Positions 1 through 9,538 of a stretch of DNA of 64,000 nucleotides are shown here, in pieces. Made by a program: the position numbers and the translations under genes. The number at the start of each line of letters is the position of its first letter. The stretch's first letter is position 1. The DNA is from Ktedonobacter sp. SOSP1-85. Lineage in GTDB: Bacteria > Chloroflexota > Ktedonobacteria > Ktedonobacterales > Ktedonobacteraceae. The notes beneath the pieces are model-generated. The model was given only the letters and a program-made list of their open reading frames with translations, was not told where the DNA came from and did not search any database. The DNA is taken from the NCBI RefSeq assembly GCF_016587415.1, contig NZ_BNJI01000003.1, positions 1,736,001 to 1,800,000 on the forward strand. Direction: 5' to 3'.

Positions 1-195
1 ATCACTCCTGAGCTGAACGCCGAACGTCGCCTGACAAGTAAGCGGACCGGCCTTGCCCCCCGTTAGCGGGGCAGAGATGTGTTGGCATCTCATCGAGTGG
101 ACGTGCCTTGCCCTCATTGGGCTAGAAGGGACGTCAAAAGGGGTGGTACCGCGAGCCTTTCAAGCTTCGTCCCCAGTTGGGGCGGGCTTTTTTTT
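1..195 (+). promoter_or_regulatory. Ile T-box leader of ileS (5' truncated by window edge)
   Basis: The T-box core TGGTACCGCG lies at 144-153. It is followed by a terminator hairpin with CCCC/GGGG arms and a T-run at 162-195. The first bases of the window read ATC then A, followed by CTCCTGAGC. The same layout occurs in the two other leaders of this window (CCC-A at 25678 for proB, ACC-A at 60898 for thrS), so ATC at 1-3 is very probably the specifier codon read by tRNA-Ile. Uncharged tRNA-Ile would stabilise the antiterminator and allow ileS transcription. Most of stem I lies before the window. Confidence 0.9.
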
Positions 196-288
196 ATGCA
201 CTTTTTTCCGATTGTTTCATTAGAAAGCTACCCGAATATCCGAATAGCGCATGGTTGGTTGTAGACAGTATCTGGAGCGTTGAAGAGC

Positions 289-3200
289 ATGTTTAAAGAG
301 ATTGAGACGAGGCAATCATTTCCTGCCCTCGAACAGCAGGTGGAGCAGTGGTGGCAGGAGCATGGCGTGGTCGAGAAGGTGCTCGCCCATGGAGACCGGA
401 AACAGCCGTTTGTCTTCTTTGAGGGGCCGCCGACCGCCAATGGCCGCCCGGGCGTGCACCATATCGAGTCGCGCACGAGCAAGGATGTCGTGATCCGTTA
501 CCGGCGAATGCAGGGCCAGTATATCCTGGGTGCGCGCGGTGGTTGGGATACGCATGGTCTTCCCGTTGAGCTTGAGGTGGAGAAGCAGCTTGGCTTCTCG
601 GGCAAGCCCGATATCGAGAAGTATGGCATCGCCGAGTTTAACAAGGCCTGTAAAGAGAGCGTCTGGAACTATGTCCAGGAGTGGGAGCGGCTGACGAACC
701 GCATCGCCTACTGGATCGACCTCAAAGATCCCTATATTACCTATACCAATGAATATATCGAGTCCCTGTGGTGGATTCTCAGGACCTTCTGGGATCGGGG
801 CCTGCTCTTCCGTGACTATAAAGTCACGATGCACTGCCCACGCTGTGGCACCTCGCTCTCAGACCACGAGGTCTCGCAGGGCTTTGAGGACAACGTCGAT
901 GACCCTTCTGTCTGGGTGCGCTTCCGCGTGCGCCAGACCGGGCATGAGTTGGCTTCGCAGCTAGCGGGCGCCGCCCTGCTGGTCTGGACGACCACGCCCT
1001 GGACCCTGCCTGCCAACGTGGCCGTCGCGGTCAAGCCCGATGCCGACTACGTGCTGGTTGAGTATAAGGATGAGCGCCTGCTGCTGGTGCAGGCCCTGGC
1101 CGACAAGGTCCTGGGTGAGGGCGCATACACAGTCCTGGCGACCTTCAAGGGCAACCAGTTGCGCGACCTGCGCTATGAGAACCTCTTCAAGGGCGTTCCC
1201 GGCGTGGGCGAGCAGGTGGATTGGGAGAACACTTACCGTGTCATCGCCGACGACTATGTCTCGCTGGAGGATGGTTCCGGTCTGGTGCATATCGCGCCCG
1301 CCTATGGTGACCTGGAGATCGGACGCACCCATGGCCTGCCAACGCTCTTCTCGGTCGACCTGGCAGGTAATACGCTCTCGGCCTATGATGAACTGGGCTT
1401 CGGTGGCCTCTTCTTTAAGAAGGCCGATCCCGTTATCACACGCAACCTGAAGGAGCGCGGCCTGCTCTTCAAGGGCGAGCGCGTGCGCCACAGCTATCCC
1501 TTCTGCTGGCGTTGTCATACACCCTTGCTCTACTATGCCAAGCCCTCCTGGTATGTGCGTACAACCAAGTTCCGCGATGAGATGCTGCGCAACAACGAGC
1601 AGATCAACTGGGTTCCCGAGCACATTAAGACGGGACGCTTTGGTAACTGGTTGGAGAACAACGTTGACTGGGCCTTGAGCCGTGAGCGCTATTGGGGCAC
1701 GCCCCTGCCGATCTGGATCTGTGATAAGTGCGAGAAGACCGACGTGGTTGGTTCGGTTGCCGAGCTTTCACAGAAGGCCGGACGTGACCTGAAGGAGCTG
1801 GATCTGCACCGCCCATATGTGGACGAGATCACCTGGGATTGTGAGTGTGGTGGTAGCTATCATCGTGTTCCTGATGTCGCCGATTGCTGGTTCGACTCGG
1901 GTTCGATGCCGGTCGCGCAGTGGCACTATCCCTTCGAGAACGAGGAGATCTTCGCACAGGCGGGCCAGGCCGACTACATCTCAGAGGCTATCGACCAGAC
2001 GCGCGGCTGGTTCTATACCCTGCACGCCATCTCGACCCTGCTCTTTGATCGCCCGGCGTATAAGAACGTCATCTGCCTGGGCCATATCCTGGACGCCAGG
2101 GGTGAGAAGATGTCGAAGTCGCGTGGCAATGTCGTTAATCCCTGGGAGCTGCTTGAGTCTTACGGTGCCGACTCGACGCGCTGGTTTATGTGTGCCTCCG
2201 CGCCTCCCTACAACTCGCGCAACTTCTCGTTCGAGCTGGTGAACGAGATGCAGCGCCAGTTCTTGCTGACGCTCTGGAACACCTATGCCTTCTTCGTGAC
2301 CTATGCCAACATCGATGGCTGGCAGGCGCCAACAGAGGGCGATCCCTTCGCGGGCGTCGAGCTCCAGTTGATCGACCGCTGGATCCTGGCGCGCTTGAAC
2401 GCCTTGATCGGCGATGTCACCGGGATGCTCGACAACTATGATATCCATGGTCCTACGCGCCAGATGGTCAGCTTTATCGAGGATCTCTCGAACTGGTATG
2501 TCAGACGCAATCGTCGCCGCTTCTGGAAGGCCGAGAGCGACCAGGATAAGCACGCCGCTTACCTTACGCTCTACACCTGTCTGACGACGCTGGCGAAGCT
2601 CCTGGCGCCCTTTACGCCCTATGTCAGCGAGTCGCTCTACCAGAATCTGGTCGCCAGCCAGAATCCCAGCGCGCCGCAGAGTGTACACATGGCAGAGTGG
2701 CCGGTGGCCGATCCCGCGCGCCTGGATAGTCAACTCGTCACCGATATGGGCCTGTTGCTGGAGACGGTCAACCTGGGGCGCTCGGCGCGCCAGAACGCCT
2801 CGCTGCGTATCCGTCAGCCCTTGAGCGAGCTGCTCATCCGCCTGACGCGTAGCAACGCTACTGTGGATGGGCTGCGCCGCTTTGAGAGCGAGCTGCGCGA
2901 TGAGCTAAATATCAAAAGTGTGCGCTTCCTGGGCGTCGAGGATGGCCTGGTGGAGTATTACTTCAAGCCAAACCTGCCTGTGCTCGGTAAGAAGTATGGC
3001 CGCCTGATTCCGCAGGTCCGTAGCGCCCTGAGCGCTCTGACGGGCGAGGTCGCTACGCAGGCCGCGCACAAGCTGGAGAAGGGCGAGAGCGTCGCCATAG
3101 AGGTTAATGGACAGGAATTGCAACTGGTCTCCGAGGATGTCCTGGTCTTCGCCACCTCACCCGAGGGGTATGCCGTAGCGGAGAGTGACGGTCTCGTTGT

Positions 3201-3498
3201 CGCCCTCAACACAACGGTATCGCCTGAACTGGCGCAGGAGGGCATCGCCCGTGACCTGGTGCGCCTGATCCAGGACGCGCGTAAGTCGGCTGGCTTTAGC
3301 ATCACGGATCGCATCCAGGTGCGCCTGCAACCGGAGGGCAAGCTGGACCTACAAGCCGTCCTGAACTCTCACAGTAACGTTATCAGCAGCGAGACACTGG
3401 CCAACTCGCTGGAGCTTGGCGCGAGCAACGGTGGCTATCATACTACCATCGCCGAACTCGAAGGCGGTAACGTCACCATCGCCGTCCAGCGTGTGTAA
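289..3498 (+). CDS. ileS: Isoleucyl-tRNA synthetase
   Basis: This class I synthetase charges tRNA-Ile in the cytoplasm. The HIGH-equivalent motif appears as GRPGVHHIESR near residue 60, and the KMSKS loop as EKMSKSRGN near residue 610. The catalytic core is split by the CP1 editing domain (TTTPWTLPANVAVAV). A C-terminal anticodon-binding region and extension bring it to about 1,069 aa. The length and the PTANGRPG variant resemble the eukaryote-like second type of bacterial IleRS, which in other organisms is associated with mupirocin tolerance; that phenotype is inference here. ATG at 289 is preferred because GGAG sits 12 bases upstream; an in-frame TTG at 280 is less likely. The Ile T-box controls it, and a strong hairpin follows. 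Confidence 0.95.
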   Translation: MFKEIETRQSFPALEQQVEQWWQEHGVVEKVLAHGDRKQPFVFFEGPPTANGRPGVHHIESRTSKDVVIRYRRMQGQYILGARGGWDTHGLPVELEVEKQLGFSGKPDIEKYGIAEFNKACKESVWNYVQEWERLTNRIAYWIDLKDPYITYTNEYIESLWWILRTFWDRGLLFRDYKVTMHCPRCGTSLSDHEVSQGFEDNVDDPSVWVRFRVRQTGHELASQLAGAALLVWTTTPWTLPANVAVAVKPDADYVLVEYKDERLLLVQALADKVLGEGAYTVLATFKGNQLRDLRYENLFKGVPGVGEQVDWENTYRVIADDYVSLEDGSGLVHIAPAYGDLEIGRTHGLPTLFSVDLAGNTLSAYDELGFGGLFFKKADPVITRNLKERGLLFKGERVRHSYPFCWRCHTPLLYYAKPSWYVRTTKFRDEMLRNNEQINWVPEHIKTGRFGNWLENNVDWALSRERYWGTPLPIWICDKCEKTDVVGSVAELSQKAGRDLKELDLHRPYVDEITWDCECGGSYHRVPDVADCWFDSGSMPVAQWHYPFENEEIFAQAGQADYISEAIDQTRGWFYTLHAISTLLFDRPAYKNVICLGHILDARGEKMSKSRGNVVNPWELLESYGADSTRWFMCASAPPYNSRNFSFELVNEMQRQFLLTLWNTYAFFVTYANIDGWQAPTEGDPFAGVELQLIDRWILARLNALIGDVTGMLDNYDIHGPTRQMVSFIEDLSNWYVRRNRRRFWKAESDQDKHAAYLTLYTCLTTLAKLLAPFTPYVSESLYQNLVASQNPSAPQSVHMAEWPVADPARLDSQLVTDMGLLLETVNLGRSARQNASLRIRQPLSELLIRLTRSNATVDGLRRFESELRDELNIKSVRFLGVEDGLVEYYFKPNLPVLGKKYGRLIPQVRSALSALTGEVATQAAHKLEKGESVAIEVNGQELQLVSEDVLVFATSPEGYAVAESDGLVVALNTTVSPELAQEGIARDLVRLIQDARKSAGFSITDRIQVRLQPEGKLDLQAVLNSHSNVISSETLANSLELGASNGGYHTTIAELEGGNVTIAVQRV

Positions 3499-3509
3499 TA
3501 TTAGACGCA

Positions 3510-3554
3510 AAGAGCCGGACTGTTGCATTTGCAACGGTCCGGCTCTTCTTTTTT
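3510..3554 (+). terminator. Rho-independent terminator of ileS
   Basis: A 17-bp hairpin begins AAGAGCCGGAC, has an ATTT loop, and ends in a T-rich tract. It starts 11 bases after the ileS stop. Confidence 0.85.
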
Positions 3555-3583
3555 CAGGATGGTTACCAGATAGGGAGTCAGGC

Positions 3584-4692
3584 TTATGGCTGCTCGTAGG
3601 ACTGGCTGTGGCCCTGCTCGATGGATTGCTGGGAGAGGAACGCCAGGCGGAAGCTTTCGTAGGCATCCTGTAGCGTTACCCCTGGTGTGTAGTCGGGCTC
3701 CTGGATGGAGCGTACCAGGTCGGCCATACCTGCACGAATGGCGTTGGCGTAGTCTCCTGTGCGATCGGGACGTGTCAGCGTTGCCTGTACAAGCTGGCCC
3801 GCTGTCGCGCCTGTAATGCCCTCGGGGCGGGTATTGTCTGGATAGTAAGCTTGGTTTGCAGGAGCTTTTCGAGGGCGGGATAGTCCGAGGAGGCGAGCGC
3901 GCCCTCTATCTCCAGCCGATCTGGAATCCAGCCATAGGCCGTGGCCGTACCTCGCTCCATGACCACACGCAGCACCGTTTTCTCCAGAATTGCCAGGCGG
4001 TCAAAAGCATGATAAAAATGGGCGAGGGCGCCGCTGCTGTAAGAGACCGATGACATGACGCGATCCTGTCTGCCATCGGAGCCTGTGTGGGCATTGCCCG
4101 ATACCAGGACAGGCTTGCTGGCAACCAACTGGTTGCACAGATCAAAGAAGTGTACCCCATGTTCAATAAAGATGCCACCGCTCTGGGAGCGATCCCAGAA
4201 CCAGTGTTGTGAGTGGAGTGCCTCGTTGGAGGCCGTATTTTCCAGGCGGATATAGGTTACTTCGCCTAGCAGCTTGCTGTGTACCAGCTTCTGTAGTGTG
4301 ACGTAGAGGGGAACATAGCGCAGGACATAATCGACCTGTATCTGTACACCGTGTTCTCTGGCTGCGGCAACAAGGGTATCGGCATCCGTAAGGGTCGTGG
4401 CAAGGGGCTTCTCCAGGAAGACATGTTTGCCCGCCTGAATGGCCTTGAGCGCCTGGGGAACATGGAGCCAGGGGGGAGTGGCAATCGTCACGAGATCTAC
4501 CTTGGGATCCGCGAGTAGCTGATCAATATCGGCATATGGCGTGGCGTCGAAGCGTGCGGCGGCCTCTTCTCTGCGTGCGGCGGCCACATCTGTAATAGCC
4601 GCGATCCGCACCTGAGGCATTGTCGCATACGCCTGGGCTGTAAATTCGCCGAAGCCGCCATAACCAATAATACCAAGACCAAGAGGTTTCAT
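3584..4692 (-). pseudogene. Gfo/Idh/MocA oxidoreductase with C-terminal frameshift
   Basis: NAD(P)-dependent sugar or inositol dehydrogenase family. The N-terminal Rossmann motif GIIGYGGFGE and the family signature EKPLATT are intact. The reading frame from 4692 ends early at 3775. The adjacent frame continues coherently (QAYYPDNTRPEG, then DAYESFRLAFLSQQS) to a stop at 3584, which would give a normal ~370-residue protein. One missing base in the short A-run at 3855-3857 (T on the plus strand) would join the two. It could be a sequencing error or a real mutation. ATG 4692 has GGAG nine bases upstream and lies 18 bases after the GH130 stop. It is the last gene of the glycan operon, so the substrate is probably a sugar released by the GH130 enzyme. 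Confidence 0.8.
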
Positions 4693-4710
4693 GTCAAAGG
4701 GCTCCATTTC

Positions 4711-5769
4711 TTAGAGAAGCGTCGCAAGAATGTCTTTAATCGAGAAGGTCGCGCTACAGACGACCAGGTCAGAAGCGCCATAGTACACGGTTAGCGTATC
4801 CCCGTTTTCAACGACGCCATTGGTAAAGACCACATTCCCGAAGAAGCCGTTGATCTCATATTCAGCCAGGGGCTCCATAATAGGCTGTTCTGAGCGTGCG
4901 ATGACCTTTGTGGGATCATTGAGATCGAGCAGCACTGCACCCAGGCAGTAGCGGTTCTGCTCATTGGCTCCATGATAGATCTCCAGCCAGCCAGCTTCCG
5001 TGCGTGTAGGTGCGGCCCCGGCGCCGATCCGCACGGAGTCCCACATTCCAGGACGCGTTGTCAGCAGGCAGGTATGCTCTCCCCAATGCAGCAGGTCAGG
5101 AGACTTGCTGATCCAGATATTATTCCCACCAAGGCCAGTTTCGCCGAGCGTGGGGCGGTGTAGGGCGAAATAGTGCTCACCGATTTTCTCAGAGAAGAAG
5201 GTACAATCTTTATTATTGGGGGGCAGGATCATGCCGTGACGGTTAAAGTGCTGCCAATCCTCCGTACTAATCATGCCCACTCCATATCCCAATCTGGAGA
5301 CCGCTGTATACGTCAGGTAGTAGCAATTCCCGATCTGGGTCACGCGGCAATCCTCAATGCCAAAGGCCTCCAGCTCGCCTTCACCGATGAGCGTAGGCGT
5401 TGGCATGACCTGGAAGTGGACGCCATCCTCGCTGGAGGCGAGGCGCAGGTGGGAGAGGGTCGTCAGGTAGGTATTTCCCTGATAGATGAAACTGCGTGGA
5501 TCGGTTCCGTACTCTAAGCCTGGATCATCCTTCTTGCAGGAGAGGATGCGCAGGCCATTGTGCGCGGAGGGATCGATCACGAGTGCTCCAACTGTGTCCT
5601 TAGCTTGTTCTGGACGCTCGGCCACGCGGAGCAGGAGCCAGGTCTTGCCCTGGAAGGTGAAGGCCCCTGGATTGAGCAGGCATTCGACTACCAGCCCATC
5701 GAGGCTGGGGGCAACATTAGCTGGATGTAAGAGGGGATTATAAGTAGAACGCTTGGCGTTGTCTGTCAT
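4711..5769 (-). CDS. GH130-family glycoside phosphorylase/hydrolase
   Basis: This 352-aa protein has the five-bladed beta-propeller look of family GH130 (N-terminal YNPLLHPA and NPGAF; central IEDCRVT; C-terminal VYYGASDLVVCSA). Family members phosphorolyse or hydrolyse beta-mannosides, for example mannosyl-glucose or beta-1,4-mannooligosaccharides. There is no signal peptide, so it acts in the cytoplasm on imported sugar. ATG 5769 follows AAGGAG with good spacing; a longer in-frame start at 5874 has no such site and would overlap the permease. Its place after two sugar permeases supports uptake of beta-mannoside oligosaccharides. The exact linkage cannot be read from sequence. Confidence 0.85.
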   Translation of the reverse strand: MTDNAKRSTYNPLLHPANVAPSLDGLVVECLLNPGAFTFQGKTWLLLRVAERPEQAKDTVGALVIDPSAHNGLRILSCKKDDPGLEYGTDPRSFIYQGNTYLTTLSHLRLASSEDGVHFQVMPTPTLIGEGELEAFGIEDCRVTQIGNCYYLTYTAVSRLGYGVGMISTEDWQHFNRHGMILPPNNKDCTFFSEKIGEHYFALHRPTLGETGLGGNNIWISKSPDLLHWGEHTCLLTTRPGMWDSVRIGAGAAPTRTEAGWLEIYHGANEQNRYCLGAVLLDLNDPTKVIARSEQPIMEPLAEYEINGFFGNVVFTNGVVENGDTLTVYYGASDLVVCSATFSIKDILATLL

Positions 5770-5846
5770 TATATTGTGCTCCTTAGTATAGCAATGTGGA
5801 TTGCTGGTATATATACCAGGTTTCGGTGAGGGCCAGAGGGCCGGGA

Positions 5847-6755
5847 TTAATCCCAGCCATAGCGGTGGCCCCACGACTCAACAATACGGCGAATGATAAT
5901 GATTGAGATGAAGGTTGCGATTGCGTTAAGCAGGGCAATCGTTGCTCCATATCCCGAACGGAATTGGTTGAAGGCTTGATAGTAGATTTCTAGCTGCCAG
6001 GTCTGCGTCGCCATTTGCGGCCCACCATTGGTTAAGGTGAAAGGCTCCGTAAAGATGGAGAACATCAAGCCAACGGCCAGGATAATGACTGTGTAGAACG
6101 CGGGATAGAGCATGGGTATCGTCATGCGCCAGAAGCGTGCCCAGGCGTTAGCCCCATCAATAGCGGCAGCCTCATAGACCTCGGTGGGAATGCCCTGAAG
6201 GCCGGACAAAAAGATCAGCGAATAGTATCCGGCAAACTTCCATACCATCATAAAGACGATGACCAGGGTTGCCAGTGTGCCATCCCCCAGCCAATCAGGC
6301 GAGGTGCCAAAGAGGGAACGGAGAAAGGCGTTCAATGGGCTATCATAGGAGAGAAAGCCGCGCACGACGAGAGAGGTGACCACGCCTGAAGCCAGGTAGG
6401 GTAGGAAGAAACCCACCGCAAAGAGGGGCTTGAAGCGTGGAATCCGGTGAATAATCAGCGCCAGTCCAATAGCCCCCACCAGTACAAGGGGGATAAAGAG
6501 TGCCAGAAATTTGTATGAAACCAGAAAGGCCTGCCAGACCCGAGGACTGGAGAGCGCTTCCTGAAAATTGCCCAGGCCAATAAAAATGGGGGTAGGCGAG
6601 ATCAGGTTCCAGTTCTGGAAGACCAGGAAGAGGCTCCAGAGCAAGGGAATAAAGAAAAAGATCAGCGTAAAGATGAGATAGGGACTGGTCAGAAGCCAGC
6701 CTTGAAGCTCTCTCTTTATGGCTTGTTTTTTGTTGATAGCGGGTATGCTACTCAT
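5847..6755 (-). CDS. ABC sugar transporter permease, MalF/UgpA type
   Basis: This 302-aa membrane protein has six predicted helices, beginning PYLIFTLIFFFIPLLW. It carries the permease EAA loop (EAAAIDGANAWARFWRMTIP), which contacts the ATPase. It pairs with the MalG-type permease 33 bases upstream and the binding protein further upstream. No ATPase gene is present in this operon, so a shared MsiK/UgpC-like ATPase encoded elsewhere is likely, as is common for carbohydrate importers of this class. Confidence 0.9.
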   Translation of the reverse strand: MSSIPAINKKQAIKRELQGWLLTSPYLIFTLIFFFIPLLWSLFLVFQNWNLISPTPIFIGLGNFQEALSSPRVWQAFLVSYKFLALFIPLVLVGAIGLALIIHRIPRFKPLFAVGFFLPYLASGVVTSLVVRGFLSYDSPLNAFLRSLFGTSPDWLGDGTLATLVIVFMMVWKFAGYYSLIFLSGLQGIPTEVYEAAAIDGANAWARFWRMTIPMLYPAFYTVIILAVGLMFSIFTEPFTLTNGGPQMATQTWQLEIYYQAFNQFRSGYGATIALLNAIATFISIIIIRRIVESWGHRYGWD

Positions 6756-6788
6756 GAGAATCGCTCCGTTATTTCTATGATGCAGTGC

Positions 6789-7691
6789 TTAGCGCAGGAC
6801 CAGTTGGACGCCCTTGACGAAGTTGCGGCTAAAGAGGCTAAACAAGAAAAGGATCGGGAAGGTCAAGAGAGCGGCGGCGGCATAGAGCGGACCCGGGTAG
6901 GCACCATAGGGGCCAAACATGGAGCTCAGGAGCACATTTAGTGTTTGTCTGGTTGGCTCTTTGACCACGATGAGGTCCCACATGAGTTCGGTCCAGCGTT
7001 CCATGAAGACAAACAGGAAGATGATCGTACTGATAGAGCGGGCCATAGGGATCATGATACGGAAAATGATCGAGAGATTATTGGCGCCATCCAGGCGTGC
7101 CGCTTCGATCATTTCGAGAGGAGTAGAGCGGAAGAAACTGGTATACATGAAGATGGCCCAGAGGCTGACCAGCTTAGGAATAATCATCGCCCAGTACGTA
7201 TTATACAGGCCAAAGAAGCGAATGATGAGAAACGTCGGCACGAGGAGAATGATAGCCGGGTAAAACATTTGAAAGAGGATAAAGTTGTTGATGAAGCGCT
7301 TCCCGCGAAAGTCGAGGATAGAGAGCGCGTACCCAACGATGGCTCCCACCACCACGACACTGACGCTATCGACAATGGTGACCATGAAACTATTCAATAG
7401 GGCATTGAGGAGAGGGAGCGAGGCATAGCCTCCCCCGTTGAAGATCCATTCATAGGAGCGGAGGGTCAGAGCGCTGGGAATAAAGGTCTTATTGACCTGG
7501 TCCCAGGGCGCAAAAGACTGTAAAAGCAGATACACATAGGGCAGAATCATAATCAGCAGGACTGGTATGGCAATGATATATAGCCAGTTGCCCCTGGTAT
7601 GATGCGTTATTTTCCTCGTAACTTTAGGGCGAGTATTGGTTGCGGAAGCCAATGGTATGGCTACTCCCTGTTTGCTTTGCGTTTGTGCCAT
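6789..7691 (-). CDS. ABC sugar transporter permease, MalG/UgpE type
   Basis: This protein of about 300 aa has six helices and the EAA loop EAARLDGANNLSIIFRIMIPM. Three consecutive ATG codons occur (7697, 7694, 7691). The third sits seven bases from an AAGGAG site and is the best start. It forms the heterodimeric membrane channel with the downstream MalF-type permease. A 448-bp gap holding two repeat copies and a hairpin separates it from the binding-protein gene. Confidence 0.9.
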   Translation of the reverse strand: MAQTQSKQGVAIPLASATNTRPKVTRKITHHTRGNWLYIIAIPVLLIMILPYVYLLLQSFAPWDQVNKTFIPSALTLRSYEWIFNGGGYASLPLLNALLNSFMVTIVDSVSVVVVGAIVGYALSILDFRGKRFINNFILFQMFYPAIILLVPTFLIIRFFGLYNTYWAMIIPKLVSLWAIFMYTSFFRSTPLEMIEAARLDGANNLSIIFRIMIPMARSISTIIFLFVFMERWTELMWDLIVVKEPTRQTLNVLLSSMFGPYGAYPGPLYAAAALLTFPILFLFSLFSRNFVKGVQLVLR

Positions 7692-7785
7692 CATCATTCT
7701 CCTTCACTTTGACACCAACTAGTTGTAGGCCTGGCCAAGGCACCCGGTACGTGCAAAAAGAGAGGTTGGGAGAGAATTAGTTCAA

Positions 7786-7894
7786 AGATCTTATTCCGAA
7801 CCCCATCCCCATTCGGGGACCACCTAAAGGTGGCACGGCAAGCCTTCACTTGCGTGTCTAGTGTTTCGCACTCAGGGTTTTCGGATCAGAAGTA
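7786..7894 (+). repeat. Palindromic intergenic repeat, copy 1
   Basis: It starts TTATTCCGAACCCC and ends GGGTTTTCGGATCAGAA, so the ends are inverted repeats. Inside are small hairpins, including CCCCATTCGGGG. It is homologous to 8059-8130 and, on the opposite strand, to 25867-25933. It is noncoding and lies inside the sugar operon. Confidence 0.8.
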
Positions 7895-7999
7895 GTTGCA
7901 ATAGGTAGTGTGATTGGCACTATTGCTTTGCACCCGGAGTGTGTCCCTTGTTAGAATGTATAGCCGCTGTCGCTATCCAGTAGTGGTTTGAGGAGCCTG

Positions 8000-8035
8000 G
8001 GAGTAGCTGCCTGGTTTTCACCAGGTAGCTACTCC
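8000..8035. other. Intercistronic hairpin below the binding-protein gene
   Basis: The arms GGAGTAGCTGCCTGG and CCAGGTAGCTACTCC are 15 bp with one wobble and a six-base loop. There is no T-run on either side. In the operon's minus-strand direction it sits between the solute-binding protein gene and the permease genes. Such hairpins often protect or partly terminate the upstream message, so the binding protein is made in excess; this role is inferred. Confidence 0.6.
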
Positions 8036-8058
8036 TGTGTGCAGGTTACCAATGTGTA

Positions 8059-8130
8059 AGATCTTATTCCGAAACCCAACGTCACTGACGTGACTAGCGC
8101 TTCGCGCTCAGGGTTTTCGGATCAGAAGTA
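8059..8130 (+). repeat. Palindromic intergenic repeat, copy 2
   Basis: A shorter copy of the element at 7786. It runs from AGATCTTATTCCGAAACCC to AGGGTTTTCGGATCAGAAG, with internal hairpins GTCACTGACGTGAC and AGCGCTTCGCGCT. It ends ten bases before the binding-protein stop codon. Confidence 0.8.
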
Positions 8131-8139
8131 AGGCAGGTT

Positions 8140-9447
8140 TTATTTCAACATGGTTTGAACAGAGGATTTCCAGCTATTCCAAGCCTGCTGAGGGGAAGCG
8201 CTACCTTTAACAACTGGGATAACGGCCTGATCTCCTAGTGAGACCTGAATATCCGTATAATTCGATACATTGATTGGAGGTATCGCATTTGGGATATTTT
8301 CGGCATACTTAGAGAATTGTGGATTCTGAGTGAAGTACGATTTAAACGTCGTATTTGTGCTCAGATCATCACGCGCTGAAGGCAGGCTAGTGGTTTGCAG
8401 CCATTGCAGGTCGTGCTGTGGGTCTGAGAGCACCCACTTGAGAAACTCCCAGATAGCGTTCTGCTGCTCAGTTGAGGCCTGCTTGTAGATTACCAGGCCC
8501 TTGGCATCGGCAAAGGTTTTGATGTTCTGGCTATTGGCCATGTTATCGGGAACCGGTGGCGGGGTCAGAACATAGTTATCATTGAGTTTAAGGTTGGGAT
8601 ATTTCTGCTGCCAGGTGGCAAAGCGCCAGGGACCAATGATATCCATCACACTCAGGCCGGTTTCAAAGGCATCGGTCTCAGTCTGCGTCAAGAGGAGCTT
8701 ATTCTGCGAGAGGTCCTTCAAGAAGGACAGGGTATTGACGGCGGCCTGGTCATTGGCAGTGACTTTCCCGCCAGAAATGAAGTTCTGTCCATTGCTAGCA
8801 GCGTCATAGATGCTGAAGAAATCGAACCAGCGCTCGTACCAGGTATCTTTCACAAGCGCGTCACGTGCCCAGACAAACTTGTCAGGGAACTTCTGCTTAA
8901 GTTTCTGACCCATGGCGATAACCTGGCTATAGGTGCGTGGTGGCTCGGTATAGCCGATCTGTTTGAGTATATCCATACGCCAGCCGAAGAGCATGGCATT
9001 GCTATACATGGGCAGAATGTAGGTGTGATCATCGCTAAATTTCCAGCTGGTGATGGTCTTGTCCATATGGCGAGCCTTAATGACATCATTCCATCCGGGC
9101 ATCTGGTCCAGAGGCACAATAGCCTGGGAGTTTTGTAGCTGTCCACCAAAGCCGGTAAAGATATTCTCTGAGGCCGCTGGCGCGGTGCCACCTGCCAGGG
9201 CCGCCTGAATACTGGCCTCTGAGGTGGGATTTTCGGGAATGGCCTTGACGGTAACTTTGATATCGGGATGCTGGGCCATATATTCTTTGGCCATCTGGTT
9301 CCAGAAAGCCTGTTGAGGGGGATTGGCTGCGGACCAGAAGGTCAGATTCTTCGCGTCGCCAGTACTTCCACTTTCGCCACAGGCGGCCAGGGGAAGGCAC
9401 ACCACAAGTAGAAGTAGCGAACCCCAGAGTATTTTTGTCAGCTTCAC
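8140..9447 (-). CDS. Extracellular sugar-binding lipoprotein (SBP family 1)
   Basis: This 435-aa ABC importer receptor has a signal peptide (KILWGSLLLLVVCLPLAAC) whose Cys23 would be lipidated, anchoring it outside the membrane. The mature part has the family-1 binding-protein layout (NLTFWSAANPP at the start, a central LSFLKDL segment, a C-terminal WEFLKWVLSDPQHDLQW). GTG at 9447 is the start, eight bases after AAAGGAGG. It probably captures oligosaccharides for the two permeases encoded downstream. Confidence 0.93.
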   Translation of the reverse strand: MKLTKILWGSLLLLVVCLPLAACGESGSTGDAKNLTFWSAANPPQQAFWNQMAKEYMAQHPDIKVTVKAIPENPTSEASIQAALAGGTAPAASENIFTGFGGQLQNSQAIVPLDQMPGWNDVIKARHMDKTITSWKFSDDHTYILPMYSNAMLFGWRMDILKQIGYTEPPRTYSQVIAMGQKLKQKFPDKFVWARDALVKDTWYERWFDFFSIYDAASNGQNFISGGKVTANDQAAVNTLSFLKDLSQNKLLLTQTETDAFETGLSVMDIIGPWRFATWQQKYPNLKLNDNYVLTPPPVPDNMANSQNIKTFADAKGLVIYKQASTEQQNAIWEFLKWVLSDPQHDLQWLQTTSLPSARDDLSTNTTFKSYFTQNPQFSKYAENIPNAIPPINVSNYTDIQVSLGDQAVIPVVKGSASPQQAWNSWKSSVQTMLK

Positions 9448-9459
9448 TGCTGATTCCTC

Positions 9460-9491
9460 CTTTGTATCTAGACACTTTTGTATCTGGACAC
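9460..9491. repeat. Tandem 16-bp repeat before the binding-protein gene
   Basis: CTTTGTATCTAGACAC and TTTTGTATCTGGACAC are adjacent and match at 14 of 16 positions. They lie in the lacI-SBP gap, and one unit overlaps the ribosome binding site. They may be a regulator-binding site or a simple duplication. Confidence 0.6.
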
Positions 9492-9538
9492 TGCCGAAAA
9501 GAATAATTCTCTATTCTTTATCGGTTTTTACGGCGTTA

